From Bacteroidaceae bacterium (GTDB lineage: Bacteria > Bacteroidota > Bacteroidia > Bacteroidales > Bacteroidaceae), in the NCBI GenBank assembly GCA_030843315.1, contig JAUUPT010000053.1:1-25621 (forward strand): a stretch of DNA of 25,621 bases, in the 5' to 3' direction. A program made the translations under genes and the position numbers. This document shows, piece by piece, positions 16,259-24,091 of this stretch (position 1 is its first letter; every line of letters starts with the position of its first letter). Under the pieces are notes generated by a model. It had not been told where the DNA came from and searched no databases. It saw only the letters and a program-made list of their open reading frames with translations.

Positions 16259-17812
16259 TCAGTGATTATTAACGGTTTTTAAAACCTCTTGGTCAATTTC
16301 AACCTTACCGGCAGCACGCAAGGTCGCTATCCAATGCTTTTCCAAATGGTTCTGATAGTCGGCAGCAAGCTGCCTGCGCACCTCTTGGTAATCATCCGGG
16401 CCTTTCTGCTTCTCGCCTAAGACGGCAGTAAAAGGGAATGACAAAACGGGCGTTGCTTTGCCGTCTTTAAAGACTAAATCGTCCACATAAGCATTATCAC
16501 CGGGGGCAAACAATCCTTGTTCTGCTTGTATCTTTGGCTCGGAGCCGGCATTGAAGGTCAGGCGAATGGCATCCAGCCATTCATCTTCGGGAATTTGCTT
16601 CAGAAACTTGCGTGCCTGTTTTGCCACACGCTTGGTGGTGCAATGCAGCACAATGCCCTTATAGCGTGGCCTTTCCCAATGATAATCCGAGCGATGCGAT
16701 TCAAAATAGGCTTTCAGTCCGGCTTCATCCGTGGCACTGCGTTCACCCATCTCACGCTTGGTAATCTCAGCAAGCAACAGTTCGTCGCGATGCTCCTGCA
16801 CAAGCAGATGGAAGTCCGGATATTTTTGTTCCAGATGAGTATTCTCGTAGTCGAGAACAGACTTCATGATGAAGCCGTCCAATTGTCTGCGTACGCCTTC
16901 GGGATGGGCAGCGGCAAAACGTACAAAGTCCTTTCCGGTATATGCTTTATCGCCCAATGTAAATAATGTCCGGGTGGTATTTCCTTTAGAAACCACCTCA
17001 TTGATACCGGCTTTATCCGGTGTATAATGATATTCCTCTTTCAACTTTTCAACCAGGGCTTGCGTGCCTTTGTCCATGCTATGACGACGGGCCTGGCGGC
17101 GGATAATATCTTCCCTTAGTTCTTCAAAGGAAGGGATTTCTTTCCGTTCAAGCACTTTCACGATATGAATGCCCTGAGGGGTAAAGAAAGGGCGGGAAAC
17201 TTCTCCAACCTGCAAGTCGAATGCAACGTCCTCAAACTCAACGGGCATCTGCAACCGGCTTATCCAAAAAGGTAGTTTCTCATCGGAGAACTTATCGACA
17301 TAAACATCGAAACTTGCACCAGCATTATTGAGTGCCGCATGGATGGAATCCATCCTCGATTCCGCCTCACGCAGTGCATAGCCGGATACATTCTGGGGAA
17401 GATATTTAAAGATATGCCGTACACGCACTTGCCCTGCCCGCGGATGGGATTTCATCTTATCATAGGATTGCTGCGCAGCATGCTCCGCAGCTTCTTCATC
17501 TGTCAGATAAGACTTTACCAGCCGGCGGCGATAATCGTCCAGTTCCTCCCGGAAGGCGCGGGTGGTATCTATTCCGGCAGCCTCGGCTGCCGCCACCTTC
17601 AGTTTGGAGTTCACGAACAGATCGATAGATTCATTCAGTGCTTTCCGCCCTTTACTGGCAGATGGATTGTTCTTATGATATGCACGTTCAAACTCCGAGC
17701 GGGGAATATCCTTTCCATTGATACGCATCAGCACCGGGTCGTGTTGCGCCGCAACAGCCAATCCGAACCAAAGGAGAGCAAATGTAATAATCAATCTAAC
17801 CATAAGCAGCAT
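16259..17812 (-). CDS. SurA/PpiC-like peptidylprolyl isomerase, first gene of the operon
   Basis: The frame is open to a TTG at 17848, but that would sit inside the guaB terminator and the promoter, so ATG 17812 (or 17803, three codons in) is preferred, giving about 517 residues with a signal peptide ending GLAVAAQ. Next comes an N-terminal segment with INGKDIPRSEFERAYHKN. A parvulin domain spans about 125-225: VRVRHIFKYLPQ, then FDVYVDKFSDEKLPFWI and FFTPQGIHIVKVLERKE. A further SurA-like helical part with YFESHRSDYHWERPRYKGIV near residues 370-390 ends the protein, possibly a degenerate second unit. It is a periplasmic folding factor for outer membrane proteins, by family. Its promoter lies at 17836-17865. 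Confidence 0.9.
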   Translation of the reverse strand: MLLMVRLIITFALLWFGLAVAAQHDPVLMRINGKDIPRSEFERAYHKNNPSASKGRKALNESIDLFVNSKLKVAAAEAAGIDTTRAFREELDDYRRRLVKSYLTDEEAAEHAAQQSYDKMKSHPRAGQVRVRHIFKYLPQNVSGYALREAESRMDSIHAALNNAGASFDVYVDKFSDEKLPFWISRLQMPVEFEDVAFDLQVGEVSRPFFTPQGIHIVKVLERKEIPSFEELREDIIRRQARRHSMDKGTQALVEKLKEEYHYTPDKAGINEVVSKGNTTRTLFTLGDKAYTGKDFVRFAAAHPEGVRRQLDGFIMKSVLDYENTHLEQKYPDFHLLVQEHRDELLLAEITKREMGERSATDEAGLKAYFESHRSDYHWERPRYKGIVLHCTTKRVAKQARKFLKQIPEDEWLDAIRLTFNAGSEPKIQAEQGLFAPGDNAYVDDLVFKDGKATPVLSFPFTAVLGEKQKGPDDYQEVRRQLAADYQNHLEKHWIATLRAAGKVEIDQEVLKTVNNH

Positions 17813-17835
17813 CCATCCTATTATTTTATACCGTG

Positions 17836-17865
17836 CAAATATAAACAAAATGCCCGGAAAGCAAA
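17836..17865 (-). promoter_or_regulatory. promoter of the SurA-like/OstA/mutL operon, embedded in the guaB terminator
   Basis: The minus strand reads TTTG (17862-17865), 18 bases, then TATATTTG (17836-17843), a full -7 match. The -33 box is in the terminator loop and the spacer is largely the 3' arm of the terminator stem. Transcription would start near 17830, about 18 bases before the chosen ATG. Confidence 0.65.
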
Positions 17866-17881
17866 CAAATACTTTCCGGGC
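17840..17881 (-). terminator. intrinsic terminator after guaB
   Basis: TGCCCGGAAAG (17851-17861) and CTTTCCGGGCA (17872-17881, with the G shared in pairing) form a stem of about 10-11 perfect pairs with a 10-base loop. TTTTGTTTATATTT follows on the minus strand. It lies 22 bases after the guaB stop codon. Confidence 0.85.
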
Positions 17882-17902
17882 ATTCTTATTATGCTATCAA
17901 TA

Positions 17903-19378
17903 TTATTCAGGACGGCTGTAGTTGGGCGCCTCACTGGTGATAGCCACATCGTGCGGATGGCTTTCGAGTACACCGGCATTGGTGATGCGGGTGAACTTGG
18001 CATCGTGCAGCTTTTCAATGTTGGCAGCACCGCAATATCCCATGCCGGCACGCAAACCGCCGGTCAACTGATAAATCACCTCGTACAAAGTACCTTTGTA
18101 GGGCACACGGGCAGCAATACCTTCCGGCACCAGTTTCTTCACATCGCTTGTACTGCTCTGGAAGTAGCGGTCTTTTGAACCGTGCTCCATAGCTTCCAAA
18201 GAACCCATACCGCGATAAGATTTGAACTTACGGCCGTTGAAGATAATCGTTTCACCCGGAGATTCTTCCGTTCCGGCAACGAGCGAACCGATCATTACGC
18301 TGTAACCACCGGCAGCCAAAGCCTTCACAACATCGCCCGAGTAACGCAGACCACCATCGGCAATCAAAGGAATTCCGGTGCCTTTCAGTGCTTTTGCCAC
18401 ATCATATACGGCAGAAAGCTGGGGAACACCTACACCGGCTACCACACGGGTAGTACAGATAGAACCCGGGCCGATACCTACCTTCACTCCGTCGGCACCG
18501 GCTTCAACCAATGCCTTAGCAGCTTCTCCGGTAGCAATATTGCCTACTACGATATCAATACTCGGGAAACGCTTCTTTGCTTCTTTCAATTTCTCAATCA
18601 CATACATAGAATGCCCGTGAGCCGTATCAATTACGATAGCATCTGCTCCGGCATCTACCAGCGCTTGCATACGAATCAGCATATCATCAGTCACGCCCAC
18701 CCCGGCAGCAACACGAAGGCGGCCTTTGCTATCCTTGCAAGCCATCGGTTTGTCTTTAGCTTTGGTAATGTCTTTATAGGTAATCAAGCCTACCAGTTTG
18801 TTCTCTTTATCCACAACCGGAAGTTTCTCGATCTTGTGTTCCTGTAGAATTTGTGCAGCAGCCTCCAGGTCTGTAGTCTGATTGGTAGTAACGATATTTT
18901 CTTTCGTCATTACTTCATCGATACGCTTGCCAAGTTCCCTTTCGAAACGAAGGTCACGGTTGGTAACAATCCCCACCAGGTATCTTTCATCATCCACTAC
19001 CGGAATGCCACCGATCTTATATTCCGCCATCAACGCCAAAGCATCTGCTACGGTAGAACCTCTTTTTATAGTCACCGGATCATAAATCATACCGTTTTCC
19101 GCACGCTTCACAATGGCAACCTGGCGTGCCTGTTCTTCAATAGACATGTTCTTATGGATGACACCGATACCACCTTCGCGGGCAATGGCAATAGCCATTT
19201 TCGCTTCGGTAACCGTATCCATAGCAGCAGTTACAAACGGGATTTTTAACTCAATGTTTCGTGAAAACTTTGTCGAAAGTTCGACAGTTTTGGGCAGTAC
19301 TTCAGAATAAGCGGGGATCAACAATACGTCGTCGTAGGTCAACCCATCCATTACAATCTTATCAGCAATAAATGACAT
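17903..19378 (-). CDS. guaB: inosine-5'-monophosphate dehydrogenase
   Basis: GuaB oxidises IMP to XMP with NAD+, the committed step to guanine nucleotides, in the cytoplasm. The 491-residue length is standard. The TIM barrel begins with GLTYDDVLLIPAYSEVLP; two CBS domains are inserted at about 97-210 (KIGGIPVVDDERYLVGIVTN, then KIEKLPVVDKENKLVGLIT). The catalytic loop GIGPGSICTTRVVAGVG has the nucleophile Cys308. The flap region follows with YRGMGSLEAM. It is monocistronic: a promoter lies at 19408-19439 and a terminator at 17840-17881. Confidence 0.98.
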   Translation of the reverse strand: MSFIADKIVMDGLTYDDVLLIPAYSEVLPKTVELSTKFSRNIELKIPFVTAAMDTVTEAKMAIAIAREGGIGVIHKNMSIEEQARQVAIVKRAENGMIYDPVTIKRGSTVADALALMAEYKIGGIPVVDDERYLVGIVTNRDLRFERELGKRIDEVMTKENIVTTNQTTDLEAAAQILQEHKIEKLPVVDKENKLVGLITYKDITKAKDKPMACKDSKGRLRVAAGVGVTDDMLIRMQALVDAGADAIVIDTAHGHSMYVIEKLKEAKKRFPSIDIVVGNIATGEAAKALVEAGADGVKVGIGPGSICTTRVVAGVGVPQLSAVYDVAKALKGTGIPLIADGGLRYSGDVVKALAAGGYSVMIGSLVAGTEESPGETIIFNGRKFKSYRGMGSLEAMEHGSKDRYFQSSTSDVKKLVPEGIAARVPYKGTLYEVIYQLTGGLRAGMGYCGAANIEKLHDAKFTRITNAGVLESHPHDVAITSEAPNYSRPE

Positions 19379-19407
19379 AGGGCTATGCGTTTAAAATTTA
19401 TTGCGTG

Positions 19408-19439
19408 CAAATATACGGTTTTTATTCAAGATGGGAAAA
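19408..19439 (-). promoter_or_regulatory. guaB promoter
   Basis: The minus strand shows TTTT (19436-19439), 20 bases, then TATATTTG (19408-19415), a full -7 match followed by CAC. The leader would be about 25 bases. Confidence 0.65.
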
Positions 19440-19454
19440 GCTATGAATCTTTTT

Positions 19455-19499
19455 TTCTAATAAAATAGATTCTTAATATAGAAGGAGGAGCTAAGAATC
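19455..19499 (-). terminator. terminator of the exbB-tonB-TPR operon
   Basis: GATTCTTA (19492-19499 on the minus strand) pairs with TAAGAATC (19468-19475) over a 16-base loop and is followed by TATTTTATTAG. It lies 43 bases after the TPR gene stop codon and just upstream of the guaB promoter. The stem is AT-rich, so efficiency is uncertain. Confidence 0.55.
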
Positions 19500-19541
19500 A
19501 CTCTCCGCCCCTCCCGACACGACAAACAACTAAAATGTCCG

Positions 19542-20987
19542 CTACTTGATACCGTCCAATGCTTTCTTTGCAGTGGCATTGGCGGGGTCGATAGCCAGAA
19601 TTTTATTCCAAAATTCTTTTGAAGCAGGATAATCGCTTTTCAACAGATAGTAGTAGCCCAGGTAGCTGTAGCACTCTATCAATGCAGCGTTGTACTTCGG
19701 GTCGTTCTTTGCCTGCAATAAATCCGCTACCTTTTCATAATAAGGTTTTGCCAAGCCTGCTGTTGTTTCGGGATCTATGGCAGAATTGGTACGGGCGCGC
19801 CAAATATCTCCCAGGTAGCTGTCGGGGGCTTGACCGGCAACAAGGGCGAACACAGAATCGGCAGACTGCAACGCGGCTGCGCGGTCGGCAGGCTGAACGG
19901 CAGGTTCGTCCGTAGATGTTCCCGCTCCGTAATAGAGGCGCCCCAGTTGGAACAAGGTTTCGGGTGTCTTTTTATCTTGTGCCAATGCATCGTAATAGTT
20001 CCGGTAAGCGGCTATCGCCTTGGCGTAGTCGTTGTTCTGTTCGTAAGCATCGGAGATCTCGCGCCACACATCTATCTGGGTGCTGTCTTGCTCCAATGCC
20101 TTGCCATATTCCGCCACAGCCTGGTCGTACTTCTTCAAGGCACTCAGCAAAGCACCGTAATAACGGTAGTCCAAATAAGAATATTCGGCGTCATCCGAAG
20201 CATGGAAGAAGGCATCGGCATAGCGTTCGGCTTCTTCGTAGCGTTTCAGGTCGGTACTGTTGTACATGGCAAGGCGGTTGAAGGCTGCATGGCGGGCATT
20301 CTTCTCCAAACCTTTCCGGGCAACTTGCAAGGACTTCTCGAAGTCGTGGTTCAGGAACAGAGCGAAGGCATACTTCAACCGGTCGTCTTCCGTAGCCACA
20401 GGGGTGTCGATGAACTTGGCATAAGTCTCGGCAGCCTTTCCGAAACGGTTGTTAGTGTAATACACTTCGGCCAGTTCTTTATCGGCCTCCATGCAATCGG
20501 GAGCTATTGCCTTGAGTTGCTGCAACTTCTCGATAGCTTGCGAGGGGCTGGCAGATTTATAGGCTTGCGCATACTTCAGATAGCCTTCGCGATAATTAGG
20601 ATCGAAGTAGATGGACTGTTCGTAGAGCTGGCAGGCCTTGCCCACATCCTTCCGGGCAAGTGCAATGTCACCTTCGAGTACAGAGACTTTCGGGTCTTTG
20701 TTGTCCGCCTTCTTTGCCAGTTCCAGGTAGTTCTCGGCTTCCGGCAGCTTTCCGGCATCCAGGTAGGCGCGGGCTACGGAGGTCACAAGCTCCACATTCT
20801 TTTTGTTCTTGCCTTTCAGCAGTACGCCGGCTTCGTCAAGAGCTTGTTCGGGGCTTGTCTTTATCAGGTTTTTCATTTTATCCAATCCCGCCTGCCACTC
20901 GGACGACGGTGTTTGGGCGGCGAGCGTAGCGGTCAGCAGCAGCGCTCCCATACATAATACGAATCTGTGTTTCATCTTTGTTTTCAT
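19542..20987 (-). CDS. periplasmic tetratricopeptide repeat protein
   Basis: The 481-residue protein has a signal peptide (about residues 1-25, ending TATLAAQ), followed by tandem helical repeats through most of its length. Clear TPR units include ARAYLDAGKLPEAENYLELA, EGDIALARKDVGKACQLYEQ, YYGALLSALKKYDQAVAEYG and YYLLKSDYPASKEFWNKILA; eight or more repeats can be traced. TPR arrays bind other proteins. It lies 5 bases after the PstS-like lipoprotein gene and is last in the exbB-exbD-exbD-tonB operon, so it may hold the transducer and its partners together in the periplasm (inference). Several glycine/alanine positions are standard for TPRs and nothing appears truncated. Confidence 0.9.
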   Translation of the reverse strand: MKTKMKHRFVLCMGALLLTATLAAQTPSSEWQAGLDKMKNLIKTSPEQALDEAGVLLKGKNKKNVELVTSVARAYLDAGKLPEAENYLELAKKADNKDPKVSVLEGDIALARKDVGKACQLYEQSIYFDPNYREGYLKYAQAYKSASPSQAIEKLQQLKAIAPDCMEADKELAEVYYTNNRFGKAAETYAKFIDTPVATEDDRLKYAFALFLNHDFEKSLQVARKGLEKNARHAAFNRLAMYNSTDLKRYEEAERYADAFFHASDDAEYSYLDYRYYGALLSALKKYDQAVAEYGKALEQDSTQIDVWREISDAYEQNNDYAKAIAAYRNYYDALAQDKKTPETLFQLGRLYYGAGTSTDEPAVQPADRAAALQSADSVFALVAGQAPDSYLGDIWRARTNSAIDPETTAGLAKPYYEKVADLLQAKNDPKYNAALIECYSYLGYYYLLKSDYPASKEFWNKILAIDPANATAKKALDGIK

Positions 20988-20992
20988 TTTAG

Positions 20993-21943
20993 TTATTCAT
21001 CTTTTACGTTTACCACGCGCACCGGCTGAGTGGCGGGCACCAGCCCCGACTTCAATATAATCCGCTGTCCCCGGTCGGAAGCGAGGAAGGAGGTAAATCC
21101 CCAGGGGAGTGCACCTCGCGGATCATTCAATAAAGCATAGATGCTTCGTGCCAACGGATAACTTCCGTAGAACAGATAGGCTTGATAGGGCTTGTAGCTA
21201 TTCTCCGGTGTAGCCTTGTCCGCAGCACTGACGGACATCACCTGTACCTCTTTACTGAAAGAAAGCCCCGTACTGTCGTTGCGGTCGCTCAGCCAGTTCA
21301 CACCGATAATGCCAATGGCATCGGGGGTACGGGCTACGTAGTCGATAACTTCCCGGTTCGTTTTCAGGGCCTTCACCCGGTTCGAAAGCGATGCTCCCTT
21401 GCAGATAGAATCCACCGCAAAGCGCACGGTACCGGAATTCTTATTGTCGAACACCAGACGAATACCTTTCAGGCGGGAGGCCGGATAAATGTCTGTCCAC
21501 TGCTTGGCGTCTCCGGTCAGGATGCGACGGATGTCTTTTACTGTGATTAGCGAGTCAGGATTGCTACGGTGGGTTATCAATGCCAGTCCGTCTGTGGCAA
21601 TCTTTATCTCCTGCGGAAAGAATTTACGGCTGTTGAAGGAGTTCATCTCCCCGGGAGTCAGCCTGCGGCTGGTGATTGCCAACCGCAGACTGTCCTTGAG
21701 CAAGAGATTGACGGCTTCAACTTCCGTCACATAACGGGGCACAATTCCTGCCAGGGGGAACAATCCTTCGAATACATCCACCTCTTCCTGCACGATGGGC
21801 CGGAAACTTTCGTCGGCAGCTATTGCAATCACGCCGGAAGTATAGGTATCCGTCTGGCCATCCCCGGGCTTGTTGCGACAGGCAGACAGCAGAGCCAGCA
21901 CCACAAACAAACCTGTTAGCTGAATTTGTTTCACCGTTTTCAT
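20993..21943 (-). CDS. PstS-like substrate-binding lipoprotein linked to TonB
   Basis: ATG 21943 is preferred to an upstream GTG at 21949; it gives a 316-residue protein with a lipoprotein signal (VVLALLSAC, Cys at about 22). The rest resembles the PstS/PBP-like fold: GVIAIAADESFRPIVQEEVD, a domain-crossing LAITSRRLTPGEM, the phosphate-loop-like NKNSGTVRFAVDSI and DAIGIIGVNWLSD. PstS proteins bind phosphate for an ABC importer, but no pstC, pstA or pstB is nearby. Instead the gene starts 8 bases after tonB and is followed by a TPR gene. The ligand could be phosphate or another oxyanion, or the fold may be a structural part of the TonB machine. The fold is likely; the ligand is unknown. Confidence 0.82.
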   Translation of the reverse strand: MKTVKQIQLTGLFVVLALLSACRNKPGDGQTDTYTSGVIAIAADESFRPIVQEEVDVFEGLFPLAGIVPRYVTEVEAVNLLLKDSLRLAITSRRLTPGEMNSFNSRKFFPQEIKIATDGLALITHRSNPDSLITVKDIRRILTGDAKQWTDIYPASRLKGIRLVFDNKNSGTVRFAVDSICKGASLSNRVKALKTNREVIDYVARTPDAIGIIGVNWLSDRNDSTGLSFSKEVQVMSVSAADKATPENSYKPYQAYLFYGSYPLARSIYALLNDPRGALPWGFTSFLASDRGQRIILKSGLVPATQPVRVVNVKDE

Positions 21944-21951
21944 ACACACAC

Positions 21952-22767
21952 TTATTGTAACCTAAACACAATCGGAACTGTATATTTCACTGCCACTGCC
22001 TGGCCGTTTTGCTTGCCGGGTATCCAATTGGGCATTGAGAGAATCACCCGGACAGCTTCTTTGTCGCAGTAGGGGTCCAGGGTTTTGAGGACGGTCACAT
22101 CCCGCACCTTGCCGTCCCTACCTACTACAAACTGGCAGATCACACGGCCTTGCACACCGTTTTCCTGTGCAGCCACCGGATACTTCATGTGGGTGGAGAT
22201 GTATTTCATCAGTTCGGCGGGCCCGCCGGGGAAGGTAGGCATCTGCTCTACCATATCAAACACTTTTTCCTCGACTACAGGGGCTTGCGTGACGACTTGT
22301 TTCAAGTCGGCGATGTCCTTTCCGTTGGCTTCGTCGTTGCCTTTCACATCAGCGATGGAGATGGCGACTTTAGCCTGCGTCAGCTCGGTCTGACTTTTTA
22401 TCTCATCTTCATCCCTCACTTCCTCGTCTTTCTTGATGACGGGAGCGGTGAACTTGATGGAGCTTTTCAGTGCGGGTGGTGGCGGGGCTATGGGCTCCAC
22501 GCGTTTCATTTCTTCCTGCTTCACTTCGGGCTCCTCCAGTTGAGAGAGGGTAGTCACTTCGGTCATCACTTCTTTCTGTTTGGGAGTGGCCATCTTTATC
22601 AGCGTGGGAAGGCTGAAGCCTATCAGCGCTATGACGATCACCAATACCACAGCTATGTTGTGGCGTTTGGGAGAATCCTCACGCATCTTGTAGGCGCCGT
22701 ACGCTTTATTCTTGCCGTTGAATATCAGGTCACACCATTCGGCAGAACTTAAATCTACTTTAGCCAT
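21952..22767 (-). CDS. tonB: energy transducer TonB
   Basis: TonB spans the periplasm and passes proton-motive force from ExbB/ExbD to outer membrane receptors. The 271-residue protein has an N-terminal cytoplasmic stretch of about 36 residues, longer than in enteric TonB, then one membrane segment (IAVVLVIVIALIGFSLPTLI, about 38-57). A proline-rich section (VEPIAPPPPALKSS) and a charged linker follow. The C-terminal domain (about 175-271) contains PTFPGGPAELMKYISTHMKYP, GVQGRVICQFVVGRDGKV and MPNWIPGKQNGQAVAVKYTVP, typical of Bacteroidetes TonB. It lies 29 bases after an exbD gene. Confidence 0.95.
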   Translation of the reverse strand: MAKVDLSSAEWCDLIFNGKNKAYGAYKMREDSPKRHNIAVVLVIVIALIGFSLPTLIKMATPKQKEVMTEVTTLSQLEEPEVKQEEMKRVEPIAPPPPALKSSIKFTAPVIKKDEEVRDEDEIKSQTELTQAKVAISIADVKGNDEANGKDIADLKQVVTQAPVVEEKVFDMVEQMPTFPGGPAELMKYISTHMKYPVAAQENGVQGRVICQFVVGRDGKVRDVTVLKTLDPYCDKEAVRVILSMPNWIPGKQNGQAVAVKYTVPIVFRLQ

Positions 22768-22796
22768 ATTCTTCTATATTTAATAGGTGTAACACA

Positions 22797-23447
22797 TCAT
22801 TCGGCAATATTCTGCGACAGGTTGCCCTTGCCTTCGTAGTTCTTTATCAGGAACCGGTCGGCTTCGGCAATGTCCGTTATCACATACTTGCCTATATTGC
22901 ATATCTGCATTTCGTCGAGGGCATCAATCAGATTCTTGTACGAGGCGGCATCGGTGGCCTTGATAATGACCGTCGGTGTATCTTTCCCGCTCTTTATTTC
23001 GGAAAGCTGCTTCCGGTAGTCTTCTTCTGATATCTTTAGTTCCAGTTTCTGCTGCTTCAGTTTGTTCACTTCGTTCACAGCAGTTCTGTTGCGTTGCAGG
23101 AGCACTGTCCGCAGGCCGTCCGGCTGATAGGTAGTTTCCTTCAGCGAGGTGTAGTCTTTGTAGTTGGGCTCTCCTTCGTAATAATACAATTTGTTGTTAT
23201 CGTCCAGCAGTAAGGTGATGGCTTGCGAAGCCTTCACTTTGGTCTGCTGCTCTTCGGTAATGCTCTTGTCGTTGCTCGGCATGCTTATCTCCATCGTCTG
23301 GGGCTTGCTCAGCGAGGTACAAAGCATGAAGAAGGTAATCAGCAGCATATTCATGTCCACCATCGGGGTGAAGTCCACCCTGACAGTCATTTTCTTCTGT
23401 TTGCTTTTTCCGCCTTTCTTATTGCCGCTCTCTTGTATTTCAGCCAT
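22797..23447 (-). CDS. exbD: ExbD/TolR family protein with a long periplasmic insert
   Basis: The 216-residue protein has a basic N-terminus, one membrane segment with the conserved proton-relay aspartate (VDFTPMVDMNMLLITFFML, Asp31), and a periplasmic domain. Between the membrane segment and the terminal TVIIKATDAASYKNLIDALD motif is an insert of about 70 residues with a charged helical stretch (VNEVNKLKQQKLELKISEED), so it is longer than the usual 140-residue ExbD. It partners ExbB and TonB. It lies 15 bases after another exbD and 29 bases before tonB. Confidence 0.93.
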   Translation of the reverse strand: MAEIQESGNKKGGKSKQKKMTVRVDFTPMVDMNMLLITFFMLCTSLSKPQTMEISMPSNDKSITEEQQTKVKASQAITLLLDDNNKLYYYEGEPNYKDYTSLKETTYQPDGLRTVLLQRNRTAVNEVNKLKQQKLELKISEEDYRKQLSEIKSGKDTPTVIIKATDAASYKNLIDALDEMQICNIGKYVITDIAEADRFLIKNYEGKGNLSQNIAE

Positions 23448-23462
23448 AATGTTTCCCTTTCG

Positions 23463-24068
23463 TTAATCTTCAGCAGTGGTTTTCAGGGAAGTAATCAGAT
23501 TGTACCGATTCTCCCTGAGGTCCTGAAGCGAGTTCATTACATTCTTTATTACGGAATAAGGAGTACCGGCATCTGCCTTGATGGCGATACGCAGGTCACT
23601 GTTCGCAGCACGTGCATTGCGCACCCAGGCTTTGAACTGGTTATCAATACTGTCAGTCGGTATTCCTTCATTCTTCAATACAGCATCCTGCCGGTCTTGC
23701 GGTAAGTCGAGGTATTTCTTCATGCTCTTCATCGGCACACCGAAAGTGGATGCCAGCATAAATTTCTTGGTTTCTTCCGGAGTAAAGGTTACTCCATATT
23801 CTTGCCCCATCGCTTCCAGCACATTGCGCAAGTCTGCCTGTTTGTCCAGGCTCATAAATACTTTTCCGCTCGGGTCGACCAGAATCTGGAGCACATTCGT
23901 CTCCGGAATCTTAATCTCTGATACGGAGGCGGGAGTGGTGACCTGCACCGGTTCTTTCTTCACAAACGTAGAAGTCAGCATGAAGAAGGTCAGCAGCAAT
24001 ACCGTCACGTCACTCATCGCCGTCATATCGATGAACGTACTTTTCTTTTTTATTTTCGCTCTACCCAT
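23463..24068 (-). CDS. exbD: ExbD/TolR family protein (second paralogue)
   Basis: The 201-residue protein has a short basic N-terminus, one membrane segment with the conserved aspartate (FIDMTAMSDVTVLLLTFFML, Asp20) and a periplasmic domain ending in DLRIAIKADAGTPYSVIKNVMNSLQD. An insert of about 60 residues (TKKFMLASTFGVPMKSMKKY and following) separates the early strands from the final motif. It is the first of two exbD genes after exbB, 23 bases after it. Paired but different ExbD proteins are common in Bacteroidetes and may form a mixed dimer in the ExbB pore. Confidence 0.93.
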   Translation of the reverse strand: MGRAKIKKKSTFIDMTAMSDVTVLLLTFFMLTSTFVKKEPVQVTTPASVSEIKIPETNVLQILVDPSGKVFMSLDKQADLRNVLEAMGQEYGVTFTPEETKKFMLASTFGVPMKSMKKYLDLPQDRQDAVLKNEGIPTDSIDNQFKAWVRNARAANSDLRIAIKADAGTPYSVIKNVMNSLQDLRENRYNLITSLKTTAED

Positions 24069-24091
24069 AGTCGTTAAATTGAGAGATTGAA

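Noticed and set aside
20993..21943. A phosphate ABC importer (pst operon)
   Set aside because: Only a PstS-like protein is present; no permease, ATPase or phoU gene is in the operon or the window.
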